Shown in pieces: positions 24,333 through 34,025 of a stretch of DNA of 64,000 bases. Position 1 is the first letter of the stretch. The number at the start of each line of letters is the position of its first letter. This DNA is from Linum tenue (Eukaryota; Streptophyta; Magnoliopsida; Malpighiales; Linaceae). The stretch spans positions 52,638,162-52,702,161 of the forward strand of contig CAMGYJ010000010.1 in the NCBI GenBank assembly GCA_946122785.1, given 5' to 3'. Below the pieces are notes generated by a model. The model saw nothing but the letters and a program-made list of their open reading frames with translations. It did not search any database and had not been told where the DNA came from. The position numbers were made by a program, and so were the translations under genes.

Positions 24333-26409
24333 AATGATTAAGTCCATTAAGCATCGATTTGGGCTGATTTATTCCGGGTCAATTTTTGACAGATTCCAAA
24401 GGTGTACCATCACATATTTCGAGCGATTTTCCGAAATGCCATTTCATTGGACTCTAGAGGCTACAAATCACGGAATCAGGCCGAGGCTATTCTCCACCAA
24501 TAATGAAGTCTATTGATCCTATTATCCACGGATGATAAGTCCATTAAGCAATGATTTAGGCCAATTTATTTTCGGATGACATTTTCGTAATTTATGGGGC
24601 GACGAAAGGCCATTTTCTTTGGATTTTGAAGGCTACAGGTCACGGATTCGGCTTGAGGCTATTTTTCAACAATGATTAAGTCCATTAAGCAGTGATTTTG
24701 GCGGATTTATTCCGGGTCAATTTTTGGCAGATTCCAAAGGGGTACCATCACAGATTTCCGGCGATTTTTCCGAAATGCCACTTTCAATGGATTCTGGCGG
24801 ATAAATATCACGGAATCAGGCCGAGGCTAGTCTCCACCGATAATGAAGTCTATTGATCCTATTCTCCACGGATGTTAAGTCCATTAAGCAACGATTTAGG
24901 CCAATTTATTTTCGGATTGCATTTTCGTAATTAAGCAACGATTTAGGCCAATTTATTTTCGGATTGCATTTTCGTAATTTATGGGGCGACAAAAGCGCAT
25001 TTTTTTATTTTGAAGGCTACAGGTCACGGATTCGGCCTGAGGCTATTTTCAACAATGATTAAGTCCATTAAGCATCGATTTGGGCGGATTTATTCCGGGT
25101 CAATTTTTGACAGATTCCAAAGGTGTACCATCACATATTTCGAGCGATTTTCCGAAATGCCATTTCATTGGACTCTAGAGGCTACAGATCACGGAATCAG
25201 GCCGAGGCTATTCTCTACCAATAATGAAGTCTATTGATCCTATTATCCACGGATGATAAGTCCATTAAGCAATGATTTAGGCCAATTTATTTTCGGATGA
25301 CATTTTCGTAATTTATGGGGCGACGAAAGGCCATTTTCTTTGGATTTTGAAGGCTCCAGGTCACGGATTCGGCTTGAGGCTATTTTTCAACAATGATTAA
25401 GTCCATTAAGCAGTGATTTTGGCGGATTTATTCCGGGTCAATTTTTGACAGATTCCAAAGGGATGTATCATCACAGATTTCGAGCGAATTTCCGAAATGC
25501 CATTTTCATTGGATTCTTGAGGATAAAGATCACGGAATATGGCCGAGGCTATTCTCCACCGATAATGAAGTCTATTGATCCTATTCTCCACGGATGATAA
25601 GTCCATTAAGCAACGATTTAGGCCAATTTATTTTCGGATTGCATTTTCGTAATTTATGGGGCGACAAAAGGACATTTTTTTATTTTGAAGGCTACAGGTC
25701 ACGGATTCGGCCTGAGGCTATTTTCAACAATGATTAAGTCCATTAAGCATCGATTTGGGCGGACTTATTCCGGGTCAATTTTTGACAGATTCCAAAGGTG
25801 TACCATCACATATTTCGAGCGATTTTCCGAAATGCCATTTCATTGGACTCTAGAGGCTACAGATCACGGAATCGGGCCGAGGCTATTTTCCACCAATAAT
25901 GAAGTCTATTGATTCTATTGTCCACGGATGATAAGTCCATTAAGCAATGATTTAGGCCAATTTATTTTCGGATGACATTTTCGTAATTTATGGGGCGACG
26001 AAAGGCCATTTTCTTTGGATTTTGAAGGCTACAGGTCACGGATTCGGCTTAAGGCTATTTTTCAACAATGATTAAGTCCATTAAGCAGTGATTTTGGCGG
26101 ATTTATTCCGGGTCGATTTTTGACAGATTCCAAAGGGATGTATCATCACAGATTTCGAGCGAATTTCCGAAATGCCATTTTCATTGGATTCTTGAGGATA
26201 AAGATCACGGAATCAGGCCAAGGCTATTCTCCACCGACAATGAAGTTTATTGATCATATTCTCCACGGATAATAAGTCCATTAAGCACCGATTTGGGCCA
26301 ATTTAATTTAGAATGGCATTTTCGTAATTTATGGGGCGAACGAAAGGCCATTTTCTTTGGATTTTGAAGGCTACATTTTACGGATTCGGCCTGAGGCTAT
26401 TTTTCAACA
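24333..26409 (+). repeat. Dimer higher-order repeat, three copies (about 675 bp)
   Basis: A subunits of the CACATATTTCGAGCGATT / GACTCTAGAGGCTAC kind begin at 24333, 25054 and 25730, and the next unit begins at 26410. Intervals are 721, 676 and 680 bp. The first interval falls to 674 once a private 47-bp duplication is removed. Between them lie A subunits with GCAGTGATTTTGGCGG. The same pair opens each nine-monomer block at 14572, 17633 and 18991, so this dimer was amplified separately here. Confidence 0.8.
24883..24976 (+). repeat. 47-bp tandem duplication in subunit B
   Basis: ATTAAGCAACGATTTAGGCC and the 27 bp that follow occur at 24883-24929 and again at 24930-24976. The junction reads TTCGTAATTAAGCAACG, sharing ATT with the normal TTCGTAATTTATGG, so slippage on a 3-bp microhomology is likely. 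Confidence 0.9.
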
Positions 26410-26530
26410 ATGATTAAGTTCATTAAGCACCGATTTGGGCGGATTTATTCCGGGTTAATTTTTGGCAGATTCCAAAGAGGTACCATCACAGATTTCAGGC
26501 GATTTTTCTGGAATGCCATTTTCAATGGAT
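26410..26530 (+). repeat. Satellite monomer interrupted by Cassandra, left part
   Basis: Start of a CTAG-type A subunit with GATTTCAGGCGATTTTTCTG, broken after CAATGGAT. The rest of the same subunit (TCTGGCGGATACAGATCAC) resumes right after the element, so the monomer was intact before insertion. Confidence 0.92.
26526..26530 (+). repeat. Target-site duplication, left copy (TGGAT)
   Basis: TGGAT directly precedes the left end of the retrotransposon and is repeated directly after its right end. The empty site in neighbouring monomers reads CAATGGATTCTGGCGG, with one TGGAT. A 5-bp duplication is normal for LTR-element integrase. Confidence 0.93.
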
Positions 26531-26804
26531 TGTAACATCCCAAACCTTTTCCCGACAAGATACTGTCCGCTTTGGGCCTCTACACCCGCACGGATTTCGA
26601 CTTGGGGTGCAATTCAGGGTGACTTCCCATAAGGTCACCCATCCTTGTTGTACTCCACACTGAGCACGTTTAACTTCGGAGTTCCCACAAGAACTCCTCC
26701 ATTTCACCCCAAAACGCGTCTTGTCAGTTAAGGTCGGTTTCTTACTTATGAACCATGGATCTCTCCCGTGCTTTGTCGATGTGGGATTCGCCTAAGGTGT
26801 TACA
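26531..26804 (-). mobile_element. Cassandra 3' LTR (274 bp)
   Basis: On the minus strand the LTR begins TGTAACACCTTAGGCGAATC and ends GGTTTGGGATGTTACA. It is the downstream LTR in the element's orientation because the purine tract, not the primer-binding site, adjoins it. The 5S-like segment lies at 26621-26684. An open frame of 61 codons across it (26522-26707, minus) runs through the 5S homology and is not a gene. Confidence 0.93.
26621..26684 (-). promoter_or_regulatory. 5S rRNA-like RNA polymerase III promoter in the 3' LTR
   Basis: On the minus strand the segment runs from GAACTCCGAAGTTAAACGTG to GGATGGGTGACC and GGGAAGTC. Plant 5S rRNA has GAACTCCGCAGTTAAGCGTG and GGATGGGTGACC at the same spacing. 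Box A corresponds to AGTTAAACGTGCT (26663-26675) and box C to GGATGGGTGACC (26633-26644). In Cassandra this region is an internal pol III promoter; activity of this copy is untested. Confidence 0.88.
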
Positions 26805-26816
26805 TACACCCCCCTT
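26805..26816 (-). promoter_or_regulatory. Polypurine tract
   Basis: On the minus strand AAGGGGGGTGTA lies directly upstream of the 3' LTR start TGTAACACC. A purine run in this place primes plus-strand DNA synthesis in LTR retrotransposons. Confidence 0.8.
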
Positions 26817-26872
26817 GGGACTCAACGCCCTCGTTGAGGTTTGCCCCACCATCGTTCAAGAGGGACGCGGAG

Positions 26873-26886
26873 TGGCTCTGATACCA
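26873..26886 (-). promoter_or_regulatory. Primer-binding site for initiator methionine tRNA
   Basis: The minus strand reads TGGTATCAGAGCCA two bases after the 5' LTR end. This is the classic plant LTR-retrotransposon site complementary to the 3' end of initiator methionine tRNA. Confidence 0.93.
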
Positions 26887-26888
26887 CT

Positions 26889-27162
26889 TGTAACATCCCG
26901 AACCTTTTCCCGACAAGATACTGTCCGCTTTGGGCCTCTACACCCGCACTGATTTCGACTTGGGGTGCAATTCAGGGTGACTTCCCATAAGGTCACCCAT
27001 CCTTGTTGTACTCCACACTGAGCACGTTTAACTTCGGAGTTCCCACAAAAACTCCTCCATTTCACCCCAAAACGCGTCTGGTCAGTTAAGGCCGGTTTCC
27101 TACTTATGAACCATGCATCTCTCCCGTGCTTTGTCGATGTGGGATTCGCCTAAGGTGTTACA
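26889..27162 (-). mobile_element. Cassandra 5' LTR (274 bp)
   Basis: Same length and ends as the other LTR, differing at seven positions (for example CATCCCGAACC against CATCCCAAACC, and ACAAAAACTCC against ACAAGAACTCC on the plus strand). It is the upstream LTR because the primer-binding site adjoins it. Minus-strand open frames across it are accidental. Confidence 0.93.
26979..27042 (-). promoter_or_regulatory. 5S rRNA-like RNA polymerase III promoter in the 5' LTR
   Basis: Matches the segment in the other LTR at an offset of 358 bp, with the same box A and box C words. As the 5' LTR copy, it is the one placed to start an element transcript. Confidence 0.88.
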
Positions 27163-27167
27163 TGGAT
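27163..27167 (+). repeat. Target-site duplication, right copy (TGGAT)
   Basis: TGGAT follows the final TGTTACA and continues into TCTGGCGGATACAG, the normal next satellite sequence. It pairs with 26526-26530. Confidence 0.93.
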
Positions 27168-28150
27168 TCTGGCGGATACAGATCACAAAATCAGGCCGAG
27201 GCTAGTCTCCACCGACAATGAAGTCTATTGATCCTATTCTCCACCGATGATAAGTCCATTATGCAACGATTTAGGCATATTTATTTTCGGATGGCATTTT
27301 CGTAACTTATGGGCCGAACGAAAGGCCATTTTCTTTGAATTTTGAAAGCTACAGGTCGCAGATTCGGCCTGAAGATATTTTTCAACAATGATTAAGTCCA
27401 TTATGCACCTATTTGGGCGGATTTATTCATGGTCAATTTTTGGCAGATTCCAAAGGGGTACCATCACTGATTTCGGGCGATTTTTCCGAAATGGCATTTT
27501 CATTGGGTTCTTGAGGATACAGATCAAGGAATCAGGTCGAGGCTATCCTCCACCGACAATGAAGTCTATTGATCCTATTATCCACGGATGATAAGTCCAT
27601 TAAGCAACGATTTAGGCGAATTTATTTTCGGAAGGCATTTTTGTAATTTATGGGGCGACGAAAGGGCATTTTCTTTGGATTTTGAAGGCTACAGGTAACG
27701 GATTCGGCCTGAGGCTATTTTTCAACAATGATTAAGTCCATTAAGCATCGATTTGGGCGGATTTATTCCGGTCAATTTTTGGCAGATTCCAAAGGGGTAC
27801 CATCACAGATTTCGGGCTATTTTTCTAAAAAATGCCATTTTTTGTCGATTCTTGAGGCTACAGATCACGGAAATATGCCGAGGCTAGTCTCCACCAACAA
27901 TGAAGTCTATTGATCCTATTCTCCACCGATGATTAGTCCATTAAGCAACGATTTAGGCCAATTTATTTTCGGATAGCATTTTCGTAATTTATGGGGCGAC
28001 GAAAGGGCATTTTCTTTGGATTTTGAAGGCTAAAGGTCACGGATTCGGCCTGAGGCTATTTTTCAAAAATGATTAAGTCCATTAAGCATTGATTTGGGCG
28101 GATTTATTCTGCGTTAATTTTTGGCAGATTCCAAAGGGGTATCATCACTG

Positions 28151-28173
28151 ATTTCGGGCGATTTTTCCGAAAT
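28151..28173 (+). repeat. Conserved short inverted repeat in subunit A (example)
   Basis: Arms ATTTCGG and CCGAAAT flank a 9-nt loop, GCGATTTTT. This dyad is in most A subunits of the CCTA and TTCA types. CATC units usually read CCAAAAT in the right arm and so lose it. A function is not known; it may simply be a feature of the ancestral sequence. Confidence 0.6.
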
Positions 28174-30079
28174 GCCATTTTCATTGGATTCTTGAGGATA
28201 CAGATCATGGAATCAGGCCGAGGCTATTCTCCACCAACAATGAAGTCTATTGATCATATTCTCCACAGATGATAAGTCCATTAAGCACCGATTTGGGCCA
28301 ATTTATTTTTCGAATGGCATTTTCCTAATTTATGGGACGACGAAAGGCCATTTTCTTTGGATTTTGAAAGCTACAAGTCACGAATTCGACCTGAGGCTAT
28401 TCTTCAACGATGCTTAAGTTCATTAAGCACCGATTTGGGAAAATTTATTCCGTTTCAATTTTTGGCAGATTCCAAAGGGGTACCATCACACATTTCGGGC
28501 AATTTTTCCGAAATGCCATTTTCTTTCAATTCTTGAGGCTACAAATCACGGAATGCGGCCGAGGCTATTCTCCACGAATAACAAGTCCATTAAGCACCGA
28601 TTTGGGCTAATTTATTTTCGGATGACATTTTCGTAATTTATGGGGCGAACGAAAGGCCATTTTCTTTGGATTTTGAAGGCTACATGTCACGGATTCGGCC
28701 TGAGGCTATTTTTCAACAATGATTAAGTTCATTAAGCACTGATTTGGGCGGATTTATTCCGGGTCAATTTTTGGCAGATTCCAAAGGGGTACCATCACAG
28801 ATTTCGGGCGATTTTTCTGAAATGCCATTTTCTTTCGATTCTTGAGGCTACAGATACGGAATCAGGCCGCAGCTATTCTCCACCGATAATGAAATCTATT
28901 GATCCTATTTTCCATGGATGATAAGTCCATTAAGCATTGATTTGGGTCAATTTATTTTCGGATGGCATTTTCGTAATTTATGTCCTGAACGAAAGGACAT
29001 TTTCTTGGGATTTTGAAAGCTACAGGTCGCGGATTCGGCCTGAACTAATTTTTCAACAATGATTAAGTCCATTAAGCACCTATTTGGGCGGATTTATTCC
29101 TCGTCAATTTTAGGCAGATTCCAAAGGGGTACTATCACTAATTTCGGGCAATTTTTCCGAAATGTCATTTTCATTGGATTCTTGAGGATACAGATCATGG
29201 AATTAGGACGAGGCTATTCTCCACCGACAATGAAGTCTATTGGTCATATTCTCCACGGATGATAAGTCCATTAAGCACCGATTTGGGCCAATTTATTTTC
29301 GAATAGCATTTTCGTAATTTATGGGGCGACGAAAGGCCATTTTCTTTGGATTTTGAAGGTTACAAGTCACGGATTCGACCTGAGGCTATTCTTCAACATT
29401 GCTTAAGTTCATGAAGCACCGATTTAGGCGAATTTATTCCGTGTCAATTTTTGGCAGATTCCAAAGGGGTACCATCACACATTTCGGGCGATTTTTCCGA
29501 AATGCCATTTTCTTTCAATTCTTGAGGCTACAGATCACGGAATCAGGCCGAGGCTATTCTCCATCGATAATGAAGTCTATTGATCCTATTCTCCACGAAT
29601 AACAAGTCTATTAAGCACCGATAATTGCTAATTTATTTTCAGATGGCATTTTCGTAATTTATGGTGCGAACGAAAGGCCATTTTCTTTGGACTTTGAAGG
29701 CTACATGTCACGGATTCGGCCTGAGGCTATTTTTCTACAATGATTAAGTCCATTAAGCACCGATTTAGGCGGATTTATTCCGTGTGAATTTTTGGCAGAT
29801 TCCGAAGGGGTACCATCACACATTTCGGGCGATTTTTCCGAAATGCCATTTTCATTGGATTCTTGAGGATACAGATCACGGAATCAGGCCGAGGCTATTC
29901 TCCACCGACAATGAAGTCTATTGATCATATTTTCCATGGATGATAAGTCCATTAAGCACCGATTTGGGCCAATTTATTTTCGAATGGCATTTTCGTAATT
30001 TATGGGGCGACGAAAGGCCATTTTCTTTGGATTTTGAAAGCTACAAGTCACGGATTCGACCTGAGTCTATTCTTCAACG

Positions 30080-30479
30080 GTGCTCAAGTTCATTAAGCAC
30101 CGATTTGGGCGAATGTATTCCGTGTGAATTTTTGGCAGATTCCGAAGGGGTACCATCACACATTTCGGGCGATTTTTCCGAAATGCCATTTTCTTTCAAT
30201 TCTTGAGGCTATAGATCACGGAATCAGGCCGAGGCTATTCTACATCGATAATGAAGTCTATTGATCCTATTCTCCACCGATGATTAGTCCATTAAGCAAC
30301 GATTTGGGCGGATTTATTCCGAGTCAATTTTTGGCAGATTCCAAGGGGGTACCATCACAGATTTCGGGCGATTTTTCCAAAATGCCATTTTCTTTCGATT
30401 CTTGAGGCAACAGATCACGGAATCAGGTCGCAGCTATTCTCCACCGATAATGAAGCCTATTGATCCTATTCTCCACGGA
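30080..30479 (+). repeat. A-A junction: subunit B missing
   Basis: A subunits start at 30080 and 30280, and the next B head at 30480. At 30280 the head looks like a B (CACCGATGATTAGTCC) but continues as an A (GATTTGGGCGGATTTATTCC). A B head joined to an A body removes one 140-bp B, as expected from exchange between the shared 28-bp heads of B and A. Confidence 0.85.
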
Positions 30480-30619
30480 TTATAAGTCCATTAAGCATTG
30501 ATTTGGGTCAATTTATTTTCGGATGGCATTTTCGTAATTTATGGGCCGAACGAAAGGACATTTTCTGAGGATTTTGAAAGCTACAGGTCGCGGATTCGGC
30601 CTGAAGTAATTTTTCAACA

Positions 30620-33600
30620 ATGATTAAGTCCATTAAGCACCTATTTGGACAGATTTATTCCTGGTCAATTTTTGGCAGATTCCAAAGGGGTACCATCACT
30701 AATTTCGGGCGATTTTTCCGAAATGCCATTTTCATTGGATTCTTGAGGATACAGATCACGGAATCAGGCCGAGGCTATTCTCCACCGACAATGAAGTCTA
30801 TTGGTCATATTCTCCACGGATGATAAGTCCATTAAGCAACGATTTGGGCCAATTTATTTTCTAATGGCATTTTCGTAATTTATTGGGCGACGAAAGGCCA
30901 TTCTCTTTGGATTTTGAAAGCTACAAGTCACGGATTCGACCTGAGGCTATTCTTCAACGATGCTTAAGTTCATTAAGCACCGATTTAGGCGAATTTATTC
31001 CGTGTGAATTTTTGGCAGATTCCGAAGGGGTACCATCACACATTTCGGGCGATTTTTACGAAATGCCATTTTCTTTCAATTCTTGAGGCTACAGATCACG
31101 GAATCAGGCCGAGGCTATTCTCCATCGATAATGAAGTCTATTGATCCTATTCTCCACGAATAACAAGTCTATTAAGCACCGATAATTGCTAATTTATTTT
31201 CAGATGGCATTTTCGTAATTTATGGTGCGAACGAAAGGCAATTTTCTTTCGATTTTGAAGGCTACATGTCACGGATTCGGCCTAAGGCTATATTTCAACA
31301 ATGATTAAGTCCATTAAGCACCGATTTGGGCGGATTTATTCCGTTTCAATTTTTGGCAGATTCCAAAGGGGTACCATCACACATTTCGGGCGATTTTTCC
31401 GAAATGCCATTTTCTTTCAATTCTTGAGGCTATAGATCACGGAATCAGGCCGAGGCTATTCTACATCGATAATGAAGTCTATTGATCCTATTCTCCACCG
31501 ATGATTAGTCCATTAAGCAACGATTTGGGCCAATTTATTTTCTAATGGCATTTTCGTAATTTATTGGGCGACGAAAGGCCATTCTCTTTGGATTTTGAAA
31601 GCTACAAGTCACGGATTCGACCTGAGGCTATTCTTCAACGATGCTTAAGTTCATTAAGCACCGATTTAGGCGAATTTATTCCGTGTGAATTTTTGGCAGA
31701 TTCCGAAGGGGTACCATCACACATTTCGGGCGATTTTTACGAAATGCCATTTTCTTTCAATTCTTGAGGCTACAGATCACGGAATCAGGCCGAGGCTATT
31801 CTCCATCGATAATGAAGTCTATTGATCCTATTCTCCACGAATAACAAGTCTATTAAGCACCGATAATTGCTAATTTATTTTCAGATGGCATTTTCGTAAT
31901 TTATGGTGCGAACGAAAGGCAATTTTCTTTCGATTTTGAAGGCTACATGTCACGGATTCGGCCTAAGGCTATATTTCAACAATGATTAAGTCCATTAAGC
32001 ACCGATTTGGGCGGATTTATTCCGTTTCAATTTTTGGCAGATTCCAAAGGGGTACCATCACACATTTCGGGCGATTTTTACGAAATGCCATTTTCTTTCA
32101 ATTCTTGAGGCTATAGATCACGGAATCAGGCCGAGGCTATTCTACATCGATAATGAAGTCTATTGATCCTATTCTCCACCGATGATTAGTCCATTAAGCA
32201 ACGATTTAGGCCAATTTATTTTCGGATGGCATTTTCGTAATTTATGGGGCGACGAAAGGGCATTATCTTTGGATTTTGAAGGCTACAGGTCACGGATTCG
32301 GCCTGAGGCTATTTTTCAACAATGATTAAGTCCATTAAGCATCGATATGGGCGGATTTATTCCGAGTCAATTTTTGGCAGATTCTAAGGGTGTACCATCA
32401 CAGATTTCGGTCGATTTTTCCAAAATGCCATTTTCTTTCGATTCTTGAGGCAACAGATCACGGAATCAGGCCGCATCTATTCTCCACCGATAATGAAGTC
32501 TTTTGATCCTATTCTCCACGGATAATAAGCCCATTAAGCATTGATTTGGGTCAATTTATTTTCGGATGGCATTTTCGTAATTTATGGGCCGAACGAAAGG
32601 ACATTTTCTGAGGATTTTGAAAGCTACAGGTCGTGGATTCGGCCTGAAGTAATTTTTCAACAATGATTAAGTCCATTAAGCACCTATTTGGACGGATTTA
32701 TTCCTGGTCAATTTTTGGCAGATTCCAAAGGGGTACCATCACTAATTTCGGGCGATTTTTCCGAAATGCCATTTTCATTGGATTCTTGAGGATACAGATC
32801 AAGGAATCAGGCCGAGGCTATTCTCCACCGACAATGAAGTCTATTGGTCATATTCTCCACGGATGATAAGTACATTAAGCACCGATTTGGGCCAATTTAT
32901 TTTCTAATGGCATTTTCGTAGTTTATTGGGCGACGAAAGGCCATTCTCTTTGGATTTTGAAAGCTACAAGTCACGGATTCGACCTGAGGCTATTCTTCAA
33001 CGATGCTTAAGTTCATTAAGCACCGATTTAGGCGAATTTATTCCGTGTGAATTTTTGGCAGATTCCGAAGGGGTACCATCACACATTTCGGGCGATTTTT
33101 ACGAAATGCCATTTTCTTTCAATTCTTGAGGCTACAGATCACGGAATCCGGCCGAGGCTATTCTCCATCGATAATGAAGTCTATTGATCCTATTCTCCAC
33201 GAATAACAAGTCTATTAAGCACCGATAATTGCTAATTTATTTTCAGATGGCATTTTCGTAATTTATGGTGCGAACGAAAGGCAATTTTCTTTGGATTTTG
33301 AAGGCTACATGTCACGGATTCGGACTAAGGCTATTTTTCAACAATGATTAAGTCCATTAAGCACCGATTTGGGCGGATTTATTCCGTGTCAATTTTTGGC
33401 AGATTCCAAAGGGGGTACCATCACACATTTCGAGCGATTTTTCCGAAATGCCATTTTCATTGGATTCTTGAGGATACAGATCAAGGAATCAGGCCGAGGC
33501 TATTCTCCACCGACAATGAAGTCTATTGATCATATTCTCCATGGATGATAAGTCCATTAAGCACTGATTTGGGCCAATTTATTTTCGAATGGCATTTTCG

Positions 33601-34025
33601 TAATTTATGGGGCGACGAAAGGCCATTTTCTTTGGATTTTGAAAGCTACAAGTCCCGGATTCAACCTGAGGCTATTCTTCAACGATGCTTAAGTTCATTA
33701 AGCACCGATTTGGGCGAATTTATTCCGTGTGAATTTTTGGCAGATTCCGAAGGGGTACAATCACAGATTTTGGGCGATTTTTCCAAAATGCCATTTTCTT
33801 TCGATTCTTGAGGCTACAGATCACAGAATCAGGCCGCAGCTATTCTCCACCGATAATGAAGTCTATTGATCCTATTCTCCACGGATGATAAGTCCATTAA
33901 GCACCGATTTGGGTCAATTTATTTTCAAATGGCATTTTCGTAATTTATGGGCCGAACGAAAGGCCATTTTCTTAGGATTTTGAAAGCTACAGGTCGCGGA
34001 TTCAGCCTGAAGTAATTTTTCAACA
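30620..34025 (+). repeat. Tetramer HOR with an inserted 681-bp dimer duplication
   Basis: CCTA units start at 30620, 32663 and 34026. The first interval is 2043 bp (six monomers) and the second 1363 bp (four). The extra two monomers come from a 681-bp duplication: the TTCA unit and its follower occur at 30841-31521 and 31522-32202, nearly identical, including the B word TGGCATTTTCGTAATTTATT and CCTAAGGCTATATTTCAACA. A third related TTCA unit begins near 32926. Confidence 0.82.
30841..32202 (+). repeat. 681-bp dimer, two tandem copies
   Basis: The copies at 30841-31521 and 31522-32202 share private words such as TTTTTACGAAATGCCATTTT (31051 and 31732) and CCTAAGGCTATATTTCAACA (31281 and 31962). 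The translated B-to-A frames at 30883 and 31564 are identical over 67 residues. Such similarity within a diverged array points to a recent duplication. Confidence 0.85.

Larger units (their letters stand above)
26805..26888 (-). mobile_element. Cassandra internal region (84 bp), non-coding
   Basis: From the 5' side on the minus strand it holds the spacer AG, the primer-binding site, a short non-coding middle with CCTCAACGAGGGCGTTGAGT (itself an inverted repeat around CAACG/CGTTG), and the purine tract. There is no room for a protein. This is short for an LTR element but fits a TRIM. Confidence 0.9.
26531..27162 (-). mobile_element. Cassandra-type TRIM retrotransposon, complete, 632 bp
   Basis: Two direct repeats of 274 bp, each starting TGTAACA and ending TGTTACA, flank an 84-bp internal region. 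The element reads on the minus strand. Next to its 5' LTR is TGGTATCAGAGCCA, the primer-binding site complementary to initiator methionine tRNA, and next to its 3' LTR is a purine tract. Both LTRs contain 5S rRNA-like sequence with box A and box C, the hallmark of Cassandra. There is no gag or pol, as expected for a TRIM, so it must be moved by proteins from other elements. I count 7 differences between the LTRs over 274 bp (about 97.4% identity). A perfect 5-bp target duplication shows the insertion is intact. Confidence 0.95.
27168..30619 (+). repeat. Satellite monomers, early tetramer pattern with hybrids
   Basis: After the rest of the interrupted monomer, A subunits start at 27388 (CCTA), 27728, 28069, 28410 (TTCA), 28722, 29059 (CCTA), 29399 (TTCA), 29740, 30080 (TTCA) and 30280. 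The tetramer order of the right half begins to appear, but several units are hybrids; the one at 28722 has a CTAG-like head and a CATC-like tail. The unit at 30280 is an A that follows another A directly. Confidence 0.85.

Noticed and set aside
26621..27042. 5S rRNA genes
   Set aside because: The similarity covers only about 64 bp of the central 5S region, lies inside both LTRs of a retrotransposon, and lacks the 5' and 3' ends of a 5S gene.
26522..27065. Reading frames on both strands within the Cassandra element (61, 65 and 69 codons)
   Set aside because: They run through LTR ends and 5S-like sequence. Cassandra elements encode no protein.
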